DNA from: Cognatiyoonia koreensis
GTDB lineage: Bacteria; Pseudomonadota; Alphaproteobacteria; Rhodobacterales; Rhodobacteraceae
Direction of reading: 5' to 3'
Assembly (NCBI RefSeq): GCF_900109295.1
Contig: NZ_FOIZ01000001.1
Location: 1,860,001 to 1,924,000, forward strand
Length of the DNA: 64,000 bases
Shown in pieces: positions 29,428-39,300 of the stretch. The notes beneath the pieces are model-generated. The model had not been told where the DNA came from. It saw nothing but the letters and a program-made list of their open reading frames with translations, and ran no database searches. Position 1 is the stretch's first letter, and each line of letters begins with the position of its first letter. Both the position numbers and the translations under genes were made by a program.

Positions 29428-29883
29428 GAACTAGCTTAAATCCAAGGGGATTCATGCAACTGTTGCAGCGAACCCTATGAAGTGGCAGCTTTTATACGTC
29501 GGTTAATCATGACGCCAAACGAAAAGTTCATCGACCCGTTTCTTGTTCCGAAGTGCACACCCCACGCGGGCGTGTTAGCATTGTCAAATGTTTGCTACAC
29601 ACCGACCGCTTACGAAAGTTGTGATCGCTATTCTGTTTTCCGCCGCCCCAAATTCAATTCAAATCTGACTGTATTGGTGAGGGATTACAGTCTGTCCGGT
29701 TACCAAAAAAATAGTGCAATGCGCAGCAAACTGTGGAAAGAGTTATTCGATTGCTTTCGCCACTTGATGAGCGAATGGCAGCAACTAAATCAAGGCGGCG
29801 AGAACGATCGCGCCTCAATGTCTATAATCCACGTGGGTGGATTAGCAGCAAAGCCGTCTGCCGTGTGATCCTCTGATGTCTCT
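29428..29883. other. Gap between LtaS-like gene and outer-membrane barrel gene
   Basis: A GTG-started frame at 29482-29868 (ATG at 29509) has no recognisable family and no ribosome site, so I do not call it a gene. An inverted repeat AATCCAC-GTGG-GTGGATT at 29826-29843 may be a terminator for either converging transcript, but it lacks a T-tract. Confidence 0.4.
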
Positions 29884-32800
29884 CTAGAACTTTGCGATGA
29901 CGTTGACGAAAATGCCTTGTTCGTCCTGTGTCAGATCCGTCAGGTCGTCGGAAATATTGCCGAAGTTGTAACCGACGCCGACTTTGGCGTTGTTGCCAAA
30001 GTGCCGATAAACAGCAGCCAGCACGCCGGTTTCCGTGAATTCGGCATCGACTGCTTCGAAATACCGCCCCTCGACCAGTACGTCCCAGTTGTGCACCATG
30101 TTGTAGCGTGCGTTCACGACCGCGAGCCATGCGTCGTTTGCAACCAAATCGTCGCCTTTTTCGTCGGCACTTTCGGTGAAGCGGCCACCAACTTTGGCAC
30201 CCAGTGTCCATTGTGTGTTGAGATCATAATTGCCTTCAATGCTGAACACATGGCTTTCCTGTACCGGACCCGATCCTGCGACACCCTCAATCTGCTGGCC
30301 GAACATATCGTAGAGATAGCGATAACGCGCCAAAACGTTCAGCCGTTCGTCCATGATCGGACGATACGCGTAGCCGATGCTGGCGTCAGCGAGCGAACCA
30401 TTCAACAACGACGTTTCAGCCGTGTCCGTGCGAGCCGCATCGAGGCTGAAGACAAGCCGTTGTTCCTCGTCGATCTTGTAGCGCAGATCAGAGCTGAAAT
30501 AGATCGCGTCGAGATCGTCACGGGTGGAGCCGTTGCTGGCTTCTTCCTGGCGGAATTCGACCCGGGCACGCCCTGTCACGGCCTCGTCCTCGTAGCGCAC
30601 CCCGAACGACAGCGCCTGGCGGTCGAAATCACCGTTCACACTGTCTTCGACCTGCCCGAATTCGAGCGCGGCTTCGTAGGTCACGAAATCCGTTGCCGTG
30701 TAAGTCACACCGTAAGCGCTGGTCAGGCTGCGCGAGGTGCCGAAGATATCGTAGATGTTTTCGCCCACGAAAGCGACGTCGTCGCTGATCTGCCGACGGC
30801 CACCCAGTATATACTTGCCACCGTTGTCACCGCTGGACACACCCGCATCGATCGCACGGCCCGGATCGAGTTCGTAGCCGAAATAGGTGGCGTTGTTTTC
30901 ATCCTGTTCCTGTCGCGCGAGGATACGGCCGCCGATCCCGCCTGTGCCATCCGATAGTTCGGCTGCGATTGTCCAGCCGGCACCAATGGATGCATCCACG
31001 CCGACGCCGTAGCGGTCGAATTCTTCGAGTCCATTTGCATCGGCCGTTGTCTGCCCGAAGATGCTGTAGCTGAGCCCTTCGCGTGCGGCGAAGGTGAGCC
31101 GTCCGGCAAGATCGAGCCTGTCTCCAGACGTCGTGTCTGTCGATTCTGCGAGGTATTCTGCGGCCACTGTGAACGTCAGTTGCGAGTTGATGTTGCCAGT
31201 CGCCTCTGCCCCGATTTCGGTCTTGTCGTTTCCAGCATCGTTTTCATAGACGTCCGCGTAGAGACCGTAGCCCAACCGTTCATCTGCTTCGACCCGTGCG
31301 AAAAGGCCATAGAGCGTTTCATCGCCCGTTGCGTCCGTCACCTGATAATCCAGCGTCGAAAAGCCTTCAGTGCGTTCCTCGTAGTATCCGCCGATCACAC
31401 CGTTCCGGTTGACCCCGAGGTCTGACAGCGCGGCCTGCCCTGCAAGCTTGATTGCGGTGCCGCTACCGTCGTTGGCGGCTGTATTGTCGATCAGCACACC
31501 GCCATCGGTCGAGAAAGACGACCCAAATCCTGGACCATCGGATTCCGCGTAATCAAGCTGAACGAACGTGTTTTCACCCAGTTCATAGCGCAGATCGACG
31601 GCTGCAGCCGTTTGGTCCGCAGTGCCTGTGTCATCTTGCTGTGCCGTTATACCGACACGCAAATTGTCTGTGACCCAAGCCTCGGCCCGCCCACCTGTCG
31701 AGAAGCCGTCGACATCGGTCGATGTCGGTGTGAATTCGTATTGCGACACCAGGTTGACCGCGACGTCGCCGCCCGGATTGGTCTGGATCAGGTTCGGGTT
31801 CAGCGTGTCTGTCAGCGTCGAATTAAGCGTGATGACACCCTGAATATAATTGATGTCATAGTCCCGCCCGGGAACGAGCGTCCGCCGGTCTATCACCCGA
31901 CCTGTATCGACGTCGCGCAGTTCGACTGTCAACGTTTCGGAGCCGATCGTGATATCCTGGCGCTGAAGGAAGTAGACTGACCCGCCGGTGCCTTGGAAGA
32001 CATCGCGTCCAACGAGTTGTTCGGGCTGGGCCGCATAAAGATCGACCGATGCGATAGCATCGCCTCGGCTTGTGGTTTGCGGGGCCGTGTAGGACAGTTG
32101 TGCGCCATAGAGCGAACGTTCGTTGCGCAGGTAAGACGATCCTGCGATCGTCGCCTTGTAGTCGCCCCAGAGGGCGAAATTGCCGTCCTGTTCGACGCGC
32201 AGATAAAACCGTCCGGACGTTGGCGTGTTATCGACGATCTGGCTGTCGTCCCCGAAGGTCGGATATGAATCCAGCGGATCAAGCCGCGCGATCACGGAAC
32301 GCGGGTCTTTTTCGTCAAGCCGCGAGAAAATTTCGTCCAGTTCCTGTTCGCCAGTGTCGAGCGACGCCGTGATTTGGACGCCTGTGTCTGTTTCGCCGTC
32401 CAGATAGAAGGCAAGGCGACCGGATGAACGTGTTTCCGTGCCGCTGTCTTCGCTGTTTTCGTAGATCCCGTATGTCAGATCCGCGACGGCGACATAGAAC
32501 CATTCCGCGCCTGGAATCGTCACAGGGCGTGACAGTGCTGCCGCCTGCCCGCCGCCGCTGACGCTGACGTCGACGTCATAGTCCCCAGCGGGCAGGATTC
32601 GCTGTAGCACCAGCCGCCCCGACCCGTCGGCCTGCACGTTTTCGCCAAGCGTTGAGAGTGTGGCACCCGGTGCGATGCTGGTTGCGGCCACCGTGATTGT
32701 TCCGCCGTTGATCTGCATGTTGCGCACGGCGGTGAAATCGGCCCCGTCGGGGTTGGCGCTGAGCGCGCGATCATCTGCGCGGGTCAGTGGCAGGGCTTCT

Positions 32801-33345
32801 GTTTCGTCGTAACGGCCACGGCTGTCATAGACGCGGTGCACTGCCACAAGGTCACCACCTGCTGGCAGCGCCACGGATGCCGTGCCATTTGCGTTCACCG
32901 GAACCGTGCCGACAAGACGCGGACCGCCTGCTGCGGACCTGTCGATGATGCGGAATTCGCCGCGGCTGATGAACGCCGGATAGTTGGTTTCGCTGCGCAA
33001 CGTCACCGTGTCGCCCGGTCCATAGGCACGCTGTGCGCCTGCGATTTCGAGGTTCAGGCGCGGCGTTGGATCAAGCCCGTCGAACGTGACCTGCACATCG
33101 GCCTGCGCCAGTGCAATATCGGTGCGCCGGATGCGGTCTTCGATTTGCGGATCGCTGTCCACGGCGACCCCATCAATTGCCAGCGAAAAACCGGAGTTGT
33201 TCACCGGTCCGGTTTCGGGTTCCGTGTTTGGTCCGACCGGAATCGTCACCGCATCCCCCGCAAGTGTCTGCGCAATCGCGATGCCCGGAATGCCAAGGAT
33301 CAAGGCAAGGGCGGTGGATGTTGTCAGTGTTACTGTCTTATTCAT
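29884..33345 (-). CDS. Large outer-membrane beta-barrel protein, partner of the giant DUF11 protein
   Basis: A 1,153-residue protein with a signal peptide (MNKTVTLTTSTALALILGIPGIAIAQ). The first half has beta-sandwich-like domains, including PTPRLNLEIAGAQRAYGPGD and an EWFYVAVADLTYGIYE stretch. From about residue 540 the sequence alternates amphipathic beta strands with acidic loops and ends in VNVIAKF: a terminal phenylalanine is the classic BAM beta-signal. The start at 33345 follows GAGGATGG and lies 9 bp after the giant gene's stop, so the two are coupled. It may anchor or export the giant protein, or be a receptor. No TonB box or cysteine-rich plug is obvious. Confidence 0.8.
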   Translation of the reverse strand: MNKTVTLTTSTALALILGIPGIAIAQTLAGDAVTIPVGPNTEPETGPVNNSGFSLAIDGVAVDSDPQIEDRIRRTDIALAQADVQVTFDGLDPTPRLNLEIAGAQRAYGPGDTVTLRSETNYPAFISRGEFRIIDRSAAGGPRLVGTVPVNANGTASVALPAGGDLVAVHRVYDSRGRYDETEALPLTRADDRALSANPDGADFTAVRNMQINGGTITVAATSIAPGATLSTLGENVQADGSGRLVLQRILPAGDYDVDVSVSGGGQAAALSRPVTIPGAEWFYVAVADLTYGIYENSEDSGTETRSSGRLAFYLDGETDTGVQITASLDTGEQELDEIFSRLDEKDPRSVIARLDPLDSYPTFGDDSQIVDNTPTSGRFYLRVEQDGNFALWGDYKATIAGSSYLRNERSLYGAQLSYTAPQTTSRGDAIASVDLYAAQPEQLVGRDVFQGTGGSVYFLQRQDITIGSETLTVELRDVDTGRVIDRRTLVPGRDYDINYIQGVITLNSTLTDTLNPNLIQTNPGGDVAVNLVSQYEFTPTSTDVDGFSTGGRAEAWVTDNLRVGITAQQDDTGTADQTAAAVDLRYELGENTFVQLDYAESDGPGFGSSFSTDGGVLIDNTAANDGSGTAIKLAGQAALSDLGVNRNGVIGGYYEERTEGFSTLDYQVTDATGDETLYGLFARVEADERLGYGLYADVYENDAGNDKTEIGAEATGNINSQLTFTVAAEYLAESTDTTSGDRLDLAGRLTFAAREGLSYSIFGQTTADANGLEEFDRYGVGVDASIGAGWTIAAELSDGTGGIGGRILARQEQDENNATYFGYELDPGRAIDAGVSSGDNGGKYILGGRRQISDDVAFVGENIYDIFGTSRSLTSAYGVTYTATDFVTYEAALEFGQVEDSVNGDFDRQALSFGVRYEDEAVTGRARVEFRQEEASNGSTRDDLDAIYFSSDLRYKIDEEQRLVFSLDAARTDTAETSLLNGSLADASIGYAYRPIMDERLNVLARYRYLYDMFGQQIEGVAGSGPVQESHVFSIEGNYDLNTQWTLGAKVGGRFTESADEKGDDLVANDAWLAVVNARYNMVHNWDVLVEGRYFEAVDAEFTETGVLAAVYRHFGNNAKVGVGYNFGNISDDLTDLTQDEQGIFVNVIAKF

Positions 33346-33356
33346 CGCACCCATCC

Positions 33357-36300
33357 TCACTGCAGCCGCTTCACGGTTTTTTCGATGATCAATCTGTAAT
33401 TGCCGATCTCACGCCATTGCTCTTCGATCATGTCTTCGACCGCATCAAGGCGCGCACGTGCTGCATCGTTGCCTTCCCCGCCCTCGTAATAGGAGATGCG
33501 GATGATCGACGGTGTATCGGCCACTTGTGCCAGCAGGTTACGCACCCCGGCTTCGAGCCTGTCGACAGGTTCAATCTGCCCCGGAACGAACGCCGCAGCG
33601 GTCAGGTCCACATCCACGACACGGCCAATCGATGCGCCGAAGTTCATTTCAGCCATGATCCCCGCCGTAACCCGCATGCTGCGCGGGTTCTCGGTTGTCA
33701 CGCGAAAGCCTGTTGGCAGTGACCGTGTGTCGAGCTTCAGGATAAAGTTCGAACCGATGCTGGATGGCAATTCCGCACATGGCACCGAATAGCGGCCGTA
33801 TTCATCTGTCGTGATGATTGTGCCTGTCGGCGTGACCAGACGTACGCCCGGAATACCGGGTTCTTCGGTCGAGATCACGGGTGCCGCCTTTTCGATCTTG
33901 CCGTTCACGAAGTAGTCCTGGTCGGTGATGAGGCTGCGGTCCACTTGCTGCTGACCATCCTGGTAGCCGTTCATGTTCCGGTCGTTGAAGACCTTTCCTA
34001 TGATGTCGGTGCAATCAAACACCGCTTCTGGACGGCGGCGAACTGTTGCTGTCGCCGTTGGTGTCAGCCGTTCGCCGGTGGACCCATCAAGCGCGTTTGC
34101 CGCGTTTACGAGTTCGCCCACTGGGGCCGATCCTAGCACACGTGCGCTTAGCTGGATTGTTACGCTGGAACCGCCAGGTACGTTGATACCGGTGAAGGTC
34201 TGCGTCTGTCCCTGCACGGTTGGATTTGCGTCACCGCCATCAACCGTTGCCGACCCTTCGATGAACAACATTCCGCGCGGCAATGTGTCCGTGATCGTCA
34301 CGTTGCCTGCTGCTGTCGTACCGGTATTTGTCAGCGTGATTTCGTAAGGCACGGCCTGACCGATGATGACATCATCAACGGGCGATGTTTTGCGCAACAC
34401 CAGATCTGCCGGTTCTTCTGCAAGGACAGCCTGATTTTGATTTGACAGGTTCGGCGTGTCGATAAAGTCGAGATCGCCAATCGTGCCGATGACCTCACCC
34501 GTCTCGGGGTCGATAAAAGTAAGTGTATTGTCATTGGACACAGGAAAGCCTGCGATTTCGTAAGATCCGTTAGGTCCTGTTGTTGCGCGTCCGATTACGT
34601 TGCCGTCTGCATCGGTCAGTTCGACGACATAGCCCGCGAGCAATGTATCAATTCCGTTTTCGAAGACGCCGTTTTCGTTCACGTCAAGGAAGACGATCCC
34701 TGAGACCGATGCACCGGAAGGTTCCAACGGCACGATCAGGACTGTCGGATCGTTGGTCGGATTGCCATCCGTCCCACCGTCTCCGTCGCTGGTTTCTGTG
34801 CCTTCCGGATTGCCGATGTTGGCAGTTTCCGGATCGGTGCCCGTATCGGACGCATCCGTTGCAGTTAGCTGATCACCCGTTGCCGGATCAAGTAGCGGTG
34901 CCCCCGACGAGTTAACCGCATCGCCTGTTGCAGTTGCCGAGTTCTCGACGAAGGTGCGCGTCACGTCGTCGTCTGTCAGCGTGTAGGTTGCTGTCAGACT
35001 TTCCGTTGCGCCGATTGGAAGGTTTGCAATGGTTCCGACGATGCCTCCCAAAAGCGGGTCGTTCACAATTACATCGACCAGATCGGTGTTGCCGGTGTTC
35101 GTGACATCAAAGCTGTAGGTGACGACGTCGTCCGCGTTGCCGCGCACCTGATCGCCATTCGTGTCAGTCACATCTGCGACCGATTTGATCAAGCTGACTT
35201 CGGGATCGGCTGCTGCAGGCACCGACACAACCGTCGGGTCGTTGCTTGTGTCGCCATCGGTATCGCCTTGGCCATCTGGTGTTTCCGTCGCTTCGGGATT
35301 GAAAACGGGATCGCCCGCACGGTCGCTTCCAGTATCAGATGTATCTAAGACCACCACAGGCGCACCGCTGCCATCAAGAACAGGCGTGCCCGTCGGATCA
35401 AGCGGAGTGCCAGTGGCCTCTGCTGTGTTTTCCACATAGCCCTGCGTCAGATCGGCAGCCGTCACGATCTTGGTTGCGGTGAAGGATGTCGTATCAACAC
35501 CGCCCACAGCCAGATCAATCGGCCCGCCGGACACCGTCGCGGTCGGATCGTTGATCGTTAGTCCTTCCAAAGGTGTGTTGCCGGTGTTGGTTACGACGAA
35601 CCCATAGGTGATTTCATCATCCAGACCGCCGAACAATCCGTCACCATTGCTATCAAGTACGGCAACCACGGATTTGATCAGGCTGACATCCGGATCTGGC
35701 AGGAACAGGACGGTTGGATCGTCTGTCAGGTTGCCATTCGTTTCACCAATTCCATCGACGGTTTCAGTACCTGCCGGATCGGCAATCGGGTCAGGTGTGC
35801 TGTTCGGTGCGGCACGCGGTTCGCTGCCTGCATCGGATGTCGCAGTCGCGATCAGTTGTTCGCTGGTATCGGGGTTTCTGATCGGATTACCTGCACCGTT
35901 CACCGCGCCGCCTTCGGCACTTGCTGTGTTTTCGATGTAACCCTGTGCAGCCTCAGCATCAGTGATGATGGCGGTCGCGCTGAACGTCGCGTCGTCGCTT
36001 TCACCGACACCAAGAGAGATTGTGCCCGTGATCGGCCCGACACGGGGGTCAGTGATGGCCACATCCGCAAGCGCCACGTTACCGGTGTTCGTCACCACAA
36101 AGCCGTAGGTCAGCGTATCGCCCGCATCGGTGATGCCCGATCCGTTTGTGTCGGCAACGTCCGTGATGGATTTGATGACCGACAAGCTTGGGATCGGGTT
36201 TGCAGGGACGTTGGTAACGGTCGGATCATTGTCGTTGATGCCATCGGTATTGCCTTGGCCATCGGGGGTTTCGGTGTTCTCCGGATCGTCGATGGCCTCT

Positions 36301-39300
36301 GCATTCGGGTCTGTTCCGCTGTCGGAGGTATCCGTCGCTTGCTGTGGCGTACCGAGCGGCCCGTATACAGGTGCACCATTCAGCGTCGCATCGCCTGTCG
36401 CTTCGGCAGAGTTTTCGACATAGCCGCGGTCAATATCGTCATCGGTGACCTGATACTGGCCGGTAAAGGTGACCGAGTCCCCTGCCCCGATCGCCAAATC
36501 AATCGGCCCGCCATCAACCGAGAAGAGCGGATCGTCGATTGTCACGCCTTCGAGATCGGTGTTGCCGGTGTTGCGCACGGTGAAAGTGTAGGTGATGAAA
36601 TCGTCTTCACCGCCGAACTGACCGTCGCCGTTGCTATCAAGTACGGTGCCTACGGATTTGATCAGGCTGAGTTGCGGGTTCGGGATGAAGAAGACTGTCG
36701 AATCGTTGTCTGCCTCACCGTCGGTCGCACCGCCTGCGTCTGGTGTTTCGGTGTTTTCGGGGTCGGGAATGGCGACCGGCGTGCCCGTATCGTCCAGACC
36801 AGGTGCTGTGCCAGCGTCGGAGGTGTCTTCTGCCCGCAGCTGTTCATCATCATCGTCGTTGATCGGATTGCCGTCGCTGTCGACAGCATTGCCGGACGCG
36901 GTTGCCGTGTTTTCGACTGCACCCGCGTCGACATCATCAGACGTGATTTCGTAATCAGCCGTGAACGTTGCCGTATCTGTCGCGCCGATGCCAAGGGCGA
37001 TCGGACCCCCGTCAACGGGCACGATGTCGTCGTCTATCGTGACACCAGCAAGTGCGACGTTCCCGGTGTTTGTCACGGTAAAGCTGTAGAGCACGCGGTC
37101 GCCTTCATCGATCAGTCCGTTGGCGTTGGTGTCGACAAGCGAGGCAACCGATTTGATCACGGAAATCCGGGGTTCGGGTGTGAACAACGCGACAGTAGGG
37201 TCATTTGTCGGATCGCCATCATCGTCATCCGTGCCATTCGGGTCACCGGGCTCACCAAGATCGGGATCGTTTGTTGTTTCAGAACCTTCGCCGGTGTCGG
37301 ATGTATCGCTGACAGGTGTTGGTGTCCCGCCGCCTGCCGGTGGGGGTGGCGTGCCTGTGGCAGTCGCCGTGTTTTCAACGCCGCCGGCAGCAATATCATC
37401 ATCATCGACGACGTAGGTCGCGGTGAAGGTCGTGTCGTCAAATGCACCAACTGCCAGATCGATTGCGGTGCCTGACACATCTGCAAGCACATCATCGACC
37501 GTCACGTCTGTCAGCGTTACGTTACCGGTGTTTTCCACACGGAAGGTATAGTCGATGATATCGCCTGCGTCGGTGAAGCCGTTGCCGTTGACATCACGAA
37601 TGCCTGCAACCGACTTTGTCAGTTGCAATGCAGGGTTCTGGTCCAGCGGAGTTACTGTCGGATCGCCAGGATTGCCGTCGCCGTTCGGGTCTTCATCGGC
37701 GGTTTCCGCCGGATCGTCAGATGTATCGCTGACATCCGTCAAACCCGGAATATCATTGCCGTCTGAATCAACGGGGTTACCCGTGGAAACGGCTGAGTTT
37801 TCCACACCACCGGCATCAAGAGCCTGCGTATCGAGTGCGAACGTGGCCTCATAGGTGATCGTTTCGCCGACTTCGAGGATATCGTCGTCAGTCAGGCTTT
37901 CGCTGACTTCCGTCGGACCGGACGTCAGCGCCAGCGGATCGCCGTTCGCATCTGTCAGCGTGTCGACTGGTGTCACATCCCCAAGCGGGACGTTGCCGGT
38001 GTTCACCACCTCGATCGTGTATGTAATCACGTCGCCGCTGACGGGGGGTGCACTTAGTGCAGTTGTGTCTGCGACTTTCGTCAGGCGCAGATCTGGAACC
38101 TGCGTCAGCAGCGTTTGTGTCGGGTCGCCGGGATTGCCGTCGCCGTTCGGATCAGTGTTATCGGGGTTTGTCGGATCGTCCGCTGTATCGGTCACATCGT
38201 CCAGACCGGGAATGTCGTTTCCGTCTTCGTCCACCGGATTGCCGGTCGAAACCGCTTCGTTCAGCACGCCGCCAGCCGTGATCGCCTGCTGCGTCAGTTC
38301 GAACGTTGCCTCAAAGGTGATCGATTCACCGACCTGCAGGATGTCGTCATCGGTATCGCTTTCGCTGACTTCAGTGGGCCCCGACGTCAGTGTCAGCGGA
38401 TCATCATTCAGATCGGTCAGCGTATCCACGGGCGTGATATCTGCAAGTGCGACGTTGCCAGTGTTTACGACTGTGATTGTGTAGGTAATCAGATCGCCGA
38501 CCGCAGGCGGTGTGGAAAGCGCAGCGGATGCGGTTTTTTCGAGCCGCAGATCGGGCGTGATCGCAATCGACGTAATCGTCGGATCGCCCGGCGATGTCTG
38601 CCCGGACGGCACAGTGTCTGTCGTATCTGCCGGATCATCGGATGTATCCGTTACAGGTGTGAGACCCGGAATCGGATCGCCACCTTCGGACACGGGCGTG
38701 CCGGTCACGTCAATGGCGTTCTCAACCCCGCCTGCTTCGATGGCGCTTTGGGTCAGTTCGAATGTCGCGGTGTAGGTGATGGTTTCACCGACTTCGAGCA
38801 AGTCGTTGTCCGTTTCGCTTTCGCTGACTTCAGTAGGACCAGAAGTCAGCGCGAGTGGATCGCCGTTCGCGTCGGTGAATGTGTCGTCCAGATCAAGATT
38901 CCCGAGCGTGACGTTGCCCGTATTCACGACCGCGATCGTATAGGTGATCAGGTCACCTTCCTGTGCGGGGGTGCTGAACGCGGCGGCAGCAGCCTTTGTC
39001 ACTTCGAGCGCTGGTGTACGGGTGAAATCGGTCGAGGTTGGATCACCGGGATTGCCATCGCTGTTTGGATCTTCGTTTTCCGTATCGGCAGGATCGTCGG
39101 CGGTATCAGACACGTCATCGAGGTCAGCAATATCGTTGCCCGCACTGTCGACAGGATTGCCCGTCGAGATCGCGACGTTATCCAGACCGCCGGAATCGAT
39201 CATGTCCTGTGTCAGCGCGACACTGGCAAGATAGGTGATCGTTTCGCCGATATCGAGAATGTCGTTGTCGGTAACGCTTTCGCTGTCTTCGGTGACGGAA

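Noticed and set aside
29482..29868. 128-residue ORF between the LtaS-like and barrel genes
   Set aside because: GTG start without ribosome site, no recognisable domain; treated as non-coding until shown otherwise.
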